This document shows positions 54,393 to 64,000 of a stretch of DNA of 64,000 bases, one piece after another (position 1 is the first letter of the stretch; every line of letters begins with the position of its first letter). The DNA is from Numida meleagris (Eukaryota; Chordata; Aves; Galliformes; Numididae), in NCBI RefSeq assembly GCF_002078875.1, contig NC_034420.1, forward strand, positions 4,339,814 through 4,403,813, written 5' to 3'. Made by a program: the position numbers and the translations under genes. Below the pieces are notes generated by a model, which worked only from the letters and a program-made list of their open reading frames with translations, was not told where the DNA came from and did not search any database.

Positions 54393-54929
54393 ACATGCTC
54401 ATCAGAAAAAAAAAAAATGCTTATGGTATTTCCATGTGAATATACTGACTAGGAAGCACCGTTCCCCAAATAACTGTATACACAGATGTAATTCCAGGCT
54501 GCCTTTTGGAGGTAGAGATTAGAACCCGTATGATGAAGTAACAACAAAAAACCCCAATCCTAACTGCCTCCACGGAACCCTAAGTGATTTAAACTGTAGC
54601 ATAGCTTAGCAGAGTCACAAATGATACGTTGTGAAAGCAGCTTCAGGAGGACACACCACGCTGCTGAGCTCTTCACAAACGCATACAGCTGTTACAACAG
54701 AGAAGTGACAGTGAAGAAGGCCGAAACCTTTCTTCACAATTTCTGTTCCTCCCCACGCGACCTCAGAAGCCATGCAAAAGATCAAAGTGAACAAAACCAG
54801 AACAAAACAAACAGTTTGGGGCAGTGCTTGTTTACCTTTAGGGTGAAACAAACAAACAAGCAAACAAAAAAACACCAGCAATTTCTTACTTCTAAACCGC
54901 ATTTTCTGTATTTCTGCTTGCACCCATTT

Positions 54930-55175
54930 CCTTGTGCCCTGTCACTGGGCACTGCTGCGAAGAGCCTGGCTCCCGCCCTGGACCTGGTGCCCATCGGTAA
55001 GCTCCCCCAGAGCCCTCTCCTCTGCAGGCTGAGCGGTCCCAGTCCCTCAGCCTCTCCCGGTGCATCAGACGCTCCAGGCCTGTGATCTCCGTGGTGGCCC
55101 AGCTCTGGGCTCGCTGCAGTAAGACCCCTTCTCCTGACCTGTGTCAGCAGCATAACCAGCACTCCGGCTGCATCA
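54930..55175 (-). mobile_element. Second CR1 LINE fragment, minus orientation, more diverged
   Basis: Recognisable CR1 landmarks in complement: TTGTGCCCTGTCACTGGGCA, GAAGAGCCTGGCTCC, CTCTCCTCTGCAGGCTGAGC, CCAGTCCCTCAGCCTCTCCC, GACGCTCCAGGCCTGTGATC and ACCAGCACTCCGGC. Its left end covers the same CR1 segment (the CCTTGT...CTGTC region) that already closes the copy at 54071-54392. The two are therefore more likely separate insertions than one interrupted element. The boundaries are approximate. The 159-codon frame at 54782-55261 crosses it and is not a gene. Confidence 0.85.
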
Positions 55176-55966
55176 CAGCCAGGCTGGGCAGAGAAGCATC
55201 TCCTCCCCAACCCAACCCACTGCCAGTGCCTGCCTGGCACAGCCCAGGCTGCTGTGGGCACACTGCTGGTTTATGGTCAGCCTGGTGACCCCAGGTGCAC
55301 TTCAGCACAGCTGCCTCTCTGCTGGCCAGCCCTTGTGTGCTGCTGCAGGTGGCTGGCTATTCCTCACCAGGTGCCAGACTCCGCGCTTCCCTTTCTGGAA
55401 TTTTGTGAGACTCCTGTCAGAATTCTGAATGGTCTCTATGCTGAGCCCACTTAACCGTGGAATAGTTCCTCCAGCAATCCAGCAACTGGATCTCATGCTG
55501 GGATACCTATGTACGCCTAGGCTTCTTATCTACAGTTTAAACTCATGTCTTTCTGGCAAAAAGATGAAGGTGTTGCCTGCTGAGATCTCCAAGCCCTTTC
55601 ATTTAGTCTCTAAGTAAGCCAAACTCCATCTTTTGTGAGGAAAAAACTCAGCTAAGGATTCTAGATTTCTGTTGTCGCCACTTCATTTTCTATCCCATAA
55701 ATTGGCAGATACAGAAACCACTTTCTCCATTCAGTAGGGGGTGATACGTAACCATCAGAAGGAGAAGCAATAATTTTTCTATAGGATTCATTTATTTTTC
55801 AGAGGTGAATTCTTCTGTATGGGTTTGCATTTTACAAAAGAAACTAGAAATATGTTTATTTGATGCTGGACTGTAGAGGGCTATAAGACATACAAGCATT
55901 CCCAGCGCAGGATTTCAAATAAGACCACCAGTTACAGCGTATTTATGAAAGTTCTGACTTCCTTCA

Positions 55967-55995
55967 GAAAAAAAAAAATAATAATAATAATAATT
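55967..55995. repeat. A-run followed by ATA trinucleotide repeat
   Basis: About twelve A residues lead into AATAATAATAATAATAA, a compound microsatellite with no flanking element recognised. Confidence 0.9.
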
Positions 55996-57239
55996 CTTTC
56001 ACCTACTGCAAGGAGGTGCTTTGCATGAATTAACGTACTTATACAATAATTATTAAATCCTATAAAAAGTTATTATCATGTTGATTGCAGGAGATCCTTC
56101 TAGATGTTTGTACTGAATGTAATAAGTATTGGTATTTTACATAATAAATTACTGTGGTGATAAACATAAGGGACTGATTACATTTTAGTTCAGCTCTAAC
56201 TCACAGACAATATAAAACAACAAGAGTCATTGTGGTCAACTTATTTCTCCATTCCCATCTCCTTGATGACAATAACTGCATGTGAAAAACTCAAAGCAAA
56301 CCCTGTCTTCTAAGTAGCATCCGATGGACTCTGCACACAAATACAGCTACGTTGAGCCAAATGCTTTTATGATTGTCCCTGAGCCAAAAAGACACGTTAA
56401 CACTGAAAAACTACGCTTGACTGCCCTTGCAGTGGAACTGCAACAACTTTGTGGGATCATGACAACGTCTAATGCACATTCTCAGGTTTTAGAGATGCAT
56501 CTTTTTCCCAAATTCAAAATATTCCAAAACACATTCCGCATCTACTTTCTCATTGTTACTGTGGTTGAAGATAATGAATGAATCTAATTACAAATCCATA
56601 AATCAATTACTATTGTGTGAGGAGATAAAAGCTAGGTGTTTTATTCCTTTGTTAAAAACAAACAAATATATATATATTTCTGTTGGGATTCTAAAATTTG
56701 GTTTAATAACACTACATCAAAAAAACTAAAGCAAAGCTGCCAGCAACAAAAACCCTTATCTTTTTTTTTCCCTCTGTACGATTGAAAACAGTCTGCTCTA
56801 TTGTATTGTGCTCAAAGCCATTCCAATGGCATTCCAACAAGATGAGTCACCTTATGTTGCTAGAAAGAAAATATGTAGAATGAATACACAGAGAAGAAAA
56901 AACCTATTCTTACTGTTAGCTCTAAGAAACGACCCTAGAAAATGGTGTGTCAGGAATTGACCTTCATCTAGAAGGAAAAAAAATCTAACTTTTCATGTGT
57001 AAAAGGTCTCATTACCTTCTATAATATTTGTATTTTTCGAAATATGATCAGCAGGTGCACCAGCTTTTGAAAACCTCTTGTCCTTCATCAAATATAATTG
57101 TTCTGCATATTATGTTAAGAAATACAAGCAGAGGAATGTAAGTGATGGGAGTTCAATTAAAAACAGCATAATATCTGTTGCATAGAAAATGATTCTGCAA
57201 CTGAAATCAGGTTCTAATGAGAGGAAAAAAGGAATACAT

Positions 57240-57570
57240 TTTCACATATTTTTAATTACACCGAATTTCCTCAAACATGATTTTTAATAACATATTCCAT
57301 TAGGTTAACATCATATTTAAAGAAAGTGCATTTTCTGATTTCATTTTAAGTTTGATTTTGAGCAATTATTGTGTCATTGTTCAGCAGTAGAAAGGTTGAA
57401 TTCATTTACTGTGTGGTTATGCTAGTTATGATTGATGTCACTTCTCCAAATGATAAACCAATCACCCCGATGATGTAATGTCATTTTAAGAGTGCTATAA
57501 TCACATTTCTCTCAAACTAGAAGCTCTGATGAGTTCTAACAAAGATTTATTATAGATTAAAGACCTTCAT
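57240..57570. promoter_or_regulatory. Candidate conserved noncoding element with PBX-like and ATF/C-EBP-like motifs
   Basis: Non-repetitive AT-rich sequence holding TGATTGATGTCA (57429-57440, PBX/HOX-like TGATTGAT overlapping a half-CRE TGATGTCA) and TGATGTAATGTCA (57471-57483, ATF/C-EBP-like). It lies a few hundred bases left of the probable LTR. Regulatory function is inferred only from motif density. Confidence 0.3.
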
Positions 57571-57919
57571 AACACCAACAATAGATTGTCATTTGATTGA
57601 AGATTTGAATACTTTTGTGGGTTTTTTCCAGATATATTTAGAACGGCTATAGCAAAGGGCATAGGGCAATAGATATGGATGACTATCGCCTCATATTCAA
57701 GATGACATAAACTTATTGAGTAGTTAGCCTGCAATTGCAGAGACTGAAGCAACCATAAGTGCACAATCAGCCAAACAGGACACCTATACAATAAAATCAG
57801 TAGAATTCTTCTGCAAATATTTCTATTTCAGCATGCACTTTTGTCACGGTTTTGTGGTTTTTTGTTGTCGGTATTCCACATCACAGCATCATATAAAGCA
57901 CTGGCAGTTAAAGAGTTAA

Positions 57920-58411
57920 TGTCCTGGTTTCCGCACCACTTTTGGATGCTTGGTTCTCGGAGGGGGAGGGGAGGAGCTGCACTCCCCAGGGGCCTTTGCG
58001 CCTGGAGGGGCTGGTGAAGCCGCCTCAGGGACCGGGAGTTCTCTCTTCCTATGCGAGGGAGAAGCACGTGGTCCCCCTGCAGCTTATGGAGTAAGAATCT
58101 CAGCTTGGAGCTCTCTCTGTTTTGATTTGCTGGCCTCAATTTCGATATAATATTTAGTAAATTAACATTCCTCCTCAGATTGTTGCCGCTGTTTTATTTT
58201 AGACCCGTCTACGGTTTTCCTACCCTTTCCCTTTTCCCTTTGTGTTCCCCAGGGCGTGGGTCTGTGGGTCCCCTGCCACGTTAGTCGCCGGACTGGGCTG
58301 GGTCGGCCCCTAACCCACCGACACTTTTTTTTTCCCCCTTCCTCTCTTTTCCAGGCCGGTGGGCCTGCTGTCCCCTGACACAGACACGGATCCATAGATA
58401 ACGCCGTGACA
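57920..58411 (+). mobile_element. Probable solo LTR of an avian endogenous retrovirus
   Basis: The block starts TGTCCTGGTTTCC and ends CCGTGACA, giving a TGTC...GACA terminal inverted repeat. Its opening resembles a bird LTR family that I recall beginning TGTCCTGGTTT and ending in CACGACA. It is GC-rich and pyrimidine-rich and stands out from the AT-rich flanks. It contains no coding region, and no primer-binding-like TGG follows the end, so it would be a solo LTR about 492 bases long. Against this, I do not see a matching target-site duplication (GTTAA before, ACTTT after), and the interior was not aligned. It could instead be another interspersed repeat with similar ends. Confidence 0.55.
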
Positions 58412-61286
58412 ACTTTGAAGACTGTTTAAAAAGAGCCCAGAAAGTGGTAACATTTATTTCTGACTAAGGATTTTCTGGAATCTAAGCTGTAAATCTACAT
58501 GACTTCGAATATTTATTTTTTACCCAAACTCAAATTTAACAAAAATATTTAAGTTTACTTACTGTCTTCCAAACTTCTTGAGGATGTTGCTAAATTTACA
58601 TTGCCCCTTATATAAATTTATAACAGATAGATACATATAAAAATAATAAGAGCATGGTCTACATTTCCATATCATGTAAAAGCTACTCTGAAAAACTTAC
58701 AGGAAGAAGGATGAGACAAAATGTAAGCTTTTCCAATTTGATTTGTCACTGTCTGTGGTATTTTCTTACAAACTCTCTAAAGGAAATAAAAAACATACCT
58801 AAAAAATACTGATGAGTTTCTAGAGGATATACTAAATCAAAAGAGCCTGTACTATAAAATACTCTAAATGTTGATCAATTACGCTTTTTTTCTATGCCCT
58901 GAAAACTAAAAGCAAGCCACAATATGAGTGTTTGTTACAGAAGAAAATTGAATATTTGGGGGAAAAATATTAAAGCACAGAATGAACAACTCAGCTATTC
59001 ATAAACAAATCAAAGCATATCTGAGCATGCTGAAAAGGTTCCTTGTGTCAGCCACAGTAACGAGTGCGAAAGCTTTACATTTTTCTTTACAAGCTTTTTA
59101 AAGAAGCAATGAATAGCATTTAAAATGAAACACAAAGAGTTCTTCCATCAACTTTTCAGATGTTCTTTTACTACAGCTTGCTTCCTTTGACTACAGAAGA
59201 AAAGCTATGCATGGTCTCTAGCATAAACAAATATAGCAGCTATAAATATCAAGTACTCAGTGTTCAAGGATTCTCCAAGTCTCTAGTCTCTGTTACCTAA
59301 CTGTGATTTTCTTCTACTAAGCAACCCTCACTATACCTCTCTCTCAATCTCTCTTACCATTGCCTTTTAAGCCTTTGTAAAGGCTGTTTGATACATCACA
59401 TCCTTCAGCCAAGCAGTGTTCTCTGCTTGCTGTTTTATTTATTTTTTTGTTCATCTTGTTCATCAGTCAAATTCCTCCATTCCTGAGCTCCGAGATGAAG
59501 CATGCTCATCCCCAAGAACTCACTCCTTACGCAGAGTGGCCCATCGCCTACTGGTGAACAAGAATTACATTCTCCATGAGTGTCACTTTGCTCTGCTCTG
59601 AATTTCTTCTGCCATTTTATTGCCCTACTACCTGGTTTCACAATGCCCTTCCGGTATTTCTTCACAGTCTCCATTTACTGTCTCTCACGCAACTTACAAT
59701 GTTAGTAACAACAAATACCTATGATAGTTTAGTTTTCTTAAAACTTAATGGCAGATTTTGATGAGAGCAAAATACAAACTATTGCACCAAATAGATCACT
59801 CTTATTCACATGGTTGAATCCTTCAAAGAACTCTTGAAGGTTTCTAAGACAGTATTAACCTTTCCTCATTAGCTATGCTGACTCAAAAATAGAATATATT
59901 TTACCTACATATCCACATTTTTCAATATGATTCTACATAATTTGTATATTTTCTGATGAGTTTCCAAATACAAAAAGAGATTCTGGGACTTGCAGCTCTT
60001 GAGATCATCCCAAATCTCTCCAGAATAAAATCAACCAAAAATACTGTTACCAAATTTCACACCCTCAAACCTCAAAACCAAGGAAGGAAACATGCTCAAT
60101 ATCTGAATTGTTATTCCTTTTATGCATATAATGATAGTATCAAAGATGATATTTAAAAACATCTTAGTTAGCAAATGGATTACAGACTTAAAGGACAGTT
60201 CAAGCTGGAAGTTACTTCAGGATGCCTGCAGTCCAAACTCCTTGCAAGGCAGGACAGCTCGAGATCAGACAGCTCAGGATTTTAACCAGTCTGTTCTTGA
60301 AAATGTCCAAGTACAGAGGCTGCATAGGCTCCCTACGAAACCTGCTCAATACTTAGGGAAATATTTTATCCACTCTGAATCTTTTATTTTTCAACTTCTG
60401 CTCATTGCTTCCCGTTGCCGCTATTCATCACCAGCCAATATTTAAAGGGCGTATTTTAAGTCTACTGTGTGCATCCAGAAAAGCAACAAGTTCCATGCAA
60501 CGTGGTGCCTCCTACACTGTTCAGATCTGTACTTTTACAGGTAAGAGAGACCTTGAGCAGATCAGTAACTGCATTTAAATTTAAGCAAAAAATAATACCT
60601 TCTTTTTGCTTTGCTTGTAACTCTAAAAAAAAAAAATAAATCTTTATTTCTCAGTTTTTCAACATCAAAATTAAAATAAAGCACTAGCTCAAAAATAAGA
60701 AAAAAAGAAGAGAGAGAGAAGGAGAGAAAACACTAAGCACTACAGAATATACAGCTGACAGCAGAACTGCAAATATTTTAAAACAGAAGACTGAAGCACA
60801 AGTATTATTTTGCTGAAAATATCAGCATTTTAGTTAAAAGTAACGCTGAAAGTACAGAATCAGATTCTGAAACAAGAACACACAGAGAATGGCAGAAGCA
60901 ACACAATTCCAGATACAGAACCTCATCACTACACTAGGTGTTGGTTTAGCCTATGCAGAACAAAGGAGCACGGTGGGTAGATCTCTTTTACAAGAAACAT
61001 ACTTTGAAAAATAAATTCCTTAGATGACAAGTTTTTAATAATAATTTTACACTGCTTATAACACCTAAATTAAAAAGGTCTCTATAGTAAAATCATGGAA
61101 AAAAAGATACGATATACTGTGTTTTCAAAAAAGTTTCAACGAAATAAAACTAAGATTTTCTGTTTGCCTCATTTCCATATACACTCTTCATTTTAGGGTG
61201 ATGAAAGAACATGTTTGTAAAATAATGTATAAAACCAGAACAAACACATCAAAAACAAACTCCATATGTTTGCAATTTTTTCTTAC

Positions 61287-61496
61287 CACTGCTGGATGGC
61301 TGCTGTGGCCCTGAACATGCTCTTAGTAGGTATGAATTAGGAGAGAACTCCTCATCAGGATTGGTGTCCATGATTTGATGGGACGTATTGCTGTCTAGCA
61401 ATGGCATCTGGCAGCTAACTGGTGGAGGATTATGAGAACTGGGCAGCTGAGCAGATGGGAGAAGGCTAGACGAGGATGTAGGTGGAATGGGACGAC
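61287..61496 (-). CDS. TENM2: TENM2 (teneurin-2) internal coding exon, cytoplasmic Ser/Pro-rich segment
   Basis: Coding exon of teneurin-2, a large type II transmembrane adhesion protein of neurons that pairs across synapses with latrophilins. The exon gives 69 whole codons ([10 protein letters not shown] at the start, SGPQQPSSS at the end), flanked by a split Gly codon on each side. The text matches the vertebrate teneurin-2 cytoplasmic domain as I recall it, roughly human residues 173-242. Seen directly: on the minus strand a pyrimidine-rich acceptor (TCCTCTTTCCCAG) ends at 61497 and a donor GTAAGA begins at 61286. Phase is 1 at both ends and the length of 210 is a multiple of three, so the exon is symmetric. 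Features are short proline clusters (RPIPP, NPPPV), an acidic stretch (DTNPDEEF) and many serines, consistent with a disordered signalling tail. No catalytic domain is expected. The preceding exon is outside the window. The paralogue assignment (2 rather than 1, 3 or 4) rests on remembered sequence. Confidence 0.95.
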
Positions 61497-64000
61497 CTGG
61501 GAAAGAGGACACAGGGATCAAAGATCAGCAATGAGCGTAATGAAAAAAAAAAACAACAAATTCTTATTTATTCTTTGCTTCTGTGAACTTTCCTCTCATA
61601 ACTTTGTATCAATCCATTCCATCATATGAATGCAAATGAAGGCAGATTTTTTTTTCTTTTTTGCGCATTGCCTATTAGAATATAACTGTTTATACAGATG
61701 AAAGGAATAAGAGAAACGAGTATTCTGATTTTTGCAAGTTTATCCAGTGCATTGGAGAAATCGTTCATGAATTATTTATACACAGGAAAACATGACCTCT
61801 GCGATCCTGCCAAAGTCTGTGAAGCAAAGAGAGATCTGCTGCATGCGAGCTACAAATGTTAAACTGCAGCAAAACTATTTACAATGGTGCATTCCGACTT
61901 CCACCATTTTTAAAGAAACAGCAGCAGAGCAAATGCATGCTGCCTTTCTCCTTAGTTACTCCTTCATTTCTGGAAGCAAGAACCCTGCTCTTTATACGAA
62001 TTACATTAAGGCTTATTTCTTTAAGTTTTAAAAAAAGAAAATAAAAGAGCAATCATTGGAAAGTAACCATAGGTACTTCAACAGCTTTCACTGCCTGATA
62101 CCAGCAAGTAGTATGAACTACTTTCCTACCTCCAAAAAATTTCAAGCAACAGAACCAGCTGGATTTAGGCAAGTGACTACTAAGCCTATTTTACATTATA
62201 TTTTTAACTCCGGATAAATTGGTGATAAGACTAACTGGCCAAGTCACCATACAAAAGAAATCAGCTTAAGCAGTTTAAGATAGCAACTCCCATCTACCTT
62301 CTTTTATGCAATACATTCAATATGTACGGAATATTTTCCTCACAGACTTGCATTTACCAAGAAATAATTCTAATATTGATGACATGAATAATTACTGTTA
62401 TTATTCATGATTGTGCTATAATTACGAAATTCTACAGCACATGTTCTAAACATTCAAGGAAGCAGTCGAGAAAAAGCAGTTTAAATCATTTACTTGCAAT
62501 GCGTAGCAAACAAGCAGCAAGGCAGGTTTGACACACCTTAGACAGGAACGTGACACAGTGTACACACTGTGTATTTCATTCTCACACATTCTGGTGTTGC
62601 TTCAAGTTTATAAAGTTAAAAGAAGAAACTGCATTTATTCAAAATCTTCATTTACCATATCATATGGAAATGCATTAACTCTGTTCTGAAAATGCTGTAC
62701 ATGAGAGGTGATCAGATGAAATAAGATTTTGCCCTCTGTGCAAACCTCAGGATGTATTTTAAAGAAACTCGGGTACATTTTTGCAGAATATATCGAGATA
62801 GATGAAAGAAAACCAAAGACAATTCTTTGGCTAGCAAAGCTGATCGTATTTCGATCTTCATGAAATAAAACAGCCCTAATCCCTGGAGATAAGGTAACAT
62901 TTCTAACCAGGACATTTCTGCTTGTAGCTTCGATCAAACAACAGGTATGGAGTTGTTAGAATGTTGCATTTTTTTCAGCCCAAGTAGCCCCATAAGGAAG
63001 ATTTGTCCATAAGTACCTGTTAATTGAGAAACACAGATGCCTGTGAGCCATGGACAGTACTGCCAATCTGTCCTGTGGTTAGATTTTCCAATAAACTGCC
63101 AAATGTGATTAAAGCTTTTCTCATGGTTGGGGTACTGTCAAGTTGATTTTTGGTGCCTATTAAACATTAAACTCCCACCACAGCCTTTCCTGGTATGGTA
63201 GTTGGGCTCCTGTAGTGCTGCTTCTCCTCCTATGGCTCTTCCTCCCCTACTCCCTGAAACATGTAGAAATATCCTAAAACACCCATCCTTTTGTACAATT
63301 TAACAAGAAATGAACTGAAAAATTACTGAAGAGGAACAGAAAGACACGTGCAGAACTTAGTTTTCTTTCTTTGGGAAATGAGTCCAAGGGGTAGCTCTGC
63401 AGGACCACAGCTGAAAGACTGGCTGTAAAATTACTGAAGAGAATTGAATGTTTGCACCTAGGCTATAAAAAGCACAATAAATACAATTCATTAGTTACGA
63501 TATGTTCTTAAGATAGAAACAATGGTTTTGATTCATCCTGTTGAATACTAACTTCTTGGTCACGTAAGTTCAATGTGTTACAGAATAGACTGAGCTTTAC
63601 TGGTTCTGTAAACCTGAGCTTCTTGTCATAACTGCTCTGGTATCTGCAGATACCTTAACAATCATATTTTTAAACCTTCTATCTCTCAAAATGATTCTAA
63701 TTCCCATCATTTCATAACGAGACTCACATTACCCTACTGTACTATAAAACATCCTGTGATACATACGGTAAGATCAGTCTTCTGTTTCACCACATTCAGA
63801 ATTTACATCCGTAAGGTAAAACAGAAGCTGGTACAATTTATACCTACTATTCAAATACTAATATTATGAAGCTCCTATAAATAAGATTTTTATCTTGTTG
63901 TGCATTGACAGAAACCCTATGTAATGGATACTTACTTTTACTGACAACAGTAATGTAATTGTGTCATATCCCCAAAGAAATGTAAAACAGATATATATGC
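61497..64000 (-). other. TENM2: TENM2 intron upstream of the 210-base exon (partial)
   Basis: Intron sequence lying 5' in the transcript of the exon ending at 61496. Its donor end is outside the window. I see only AT-rich unique sequence, a short A-rich run near 61542, a near-palindrome at 62553-62572, and chance open frames (for example 62635-62937 on the minus strand) with no recognisable protein similarity. No promoter, alternative first exon or repeat family was identified. Confidence 0.85.
62553..62572. repeat. Near-perfect palindrome with 9-base arms
   Basis: ACACAGTGT at 62553-62561 and ACACTGTGT at 62564-62572 are exact reverse complements, separated by AC. It is a 20-base palindrome in otherwise unique intron sequence. 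It could be a dimeric protein-binding site or chance. Confidence 0.9.

Larger units (their letters stand above)
18943..61286 (-). other. TENM2: TENM2 large intron (about 42 kb) between the first and second exons of the window
   Basis: Bounded by a GTAAGA donor at 61286 and a CTTTCCATTTCAG acceptor ending at 18943. Contents by area: 18943-29300 is unique AT-rich DNA with GC-richer patches near 20290-20480 and 22010-22220, a tetranucleotide run at 26550-26582, an 18-19 base duplication at 26734-26780 and an inverted repeat at 27511-27540. A CR1 tail lies at 29309-29340. 29341-43140 is unique sequence with GC-richer patches near 31430-31620, 33780-33950, 38990-39140 and 41620-41890, plus an inverted repeat at 39473-39524. 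43140-46220 holds two homeodomain-motif-dense stretches. 46220-54070 is unique, with an AAAAC microsatellite at 48241-48282. 54071-55175 carries two CR1 pieces. 57240-57570 is CNE-like and 57920-58411 is a probable LTR. The rest, to 61286, is AT-rich and unremarkable. No additional exon, RNA gene or processed pseudogene was recognised. Confidence 0.9.

Noticed and set aside
54782..55261. 159-codon minus-strand frame
   Set aside because: It crosses the diverged CR1 fragment and simple A-rich sequence, and it lacks reverse transcriptase motifs.
1..64000. CRISPR arrays, operons, tRNA or rRNA genes
   Set aside because: The sequence is vertebrate intronic DNA. No spaced direct-repeat array, cloverleaf or rRNA sequence was recognised.

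Overview
The window is ordinary intron-rich avian (most likely galliform, chicken-like) DNA inside a single large gene, TENM2 (teneurin-2, also called ODZ2), read on the minus strand. Two things point to a bird. CR1 LINE fragments are present, with the typical truncated 3' ends that finish in ATTCTATGATTCT repeats, and the exon translations are near-identical to vertebrate teneurin-2. I recognised the teneurin-2 protein from memory and ran no search.

Gene layout, in transcription order (right to left). Positions 64000-61497 are intron. A 210-base exon lies at 61496-61287 and encodes part of the Ser/Pro-rich cytoplasmic domain. A 42.3 kb intron follows (61286-18943). A 235-base exon at 18942-18708 encodes the His/Pro-rich cytoplasmic segment. 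A 12.7 kb intron follows (18707-6011). A 239-base exon at 6010-5772 encodes the end of the cytoplasmic domain, the basic juxtamembrane stretch and nearly all of the transmembrane helix. Intron then runs to position 1. All six splice sites are canonical (AG acceptors, GT donors). The codon phases join exactly: phase 1 into the first exon, 1 between the first and second, 2 between the second and third, and 1 out. The start codon and first N-terminal exons lie beyond 64000. The EGF-like, NHL, YD-repeat and C-terminal exons lie beyond position 1.

The remaining 98.9 percent or so is intronic. It holds two clear CR1 pieces (10372-10687; 54071-54392), a third probable one (54930-55175) and a tiny CR1 tail (29309-29340). 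There is a probable solo LTR (57920-58411), several simple repeats, some short inverted and direct repeats, and GC-richer patches without recognisable genes. A few AT-rich, homeodomain-motif-dense stretches resemble conserved noncoding elements. Almost every open frame of 60-180 codons is chance or repeat-derived; only the three frames containing the TENM2 exons are judged coding.

I found no new multi-gene system. The most useful leads are the exon-phase pattern, which allows in-frame skipping that would remove either 70 cytoplasmic residues or the membrane anchor; the short in-frame read-through after the transmembrane exon; the candidate enhancers; and two clean inverted repeats.
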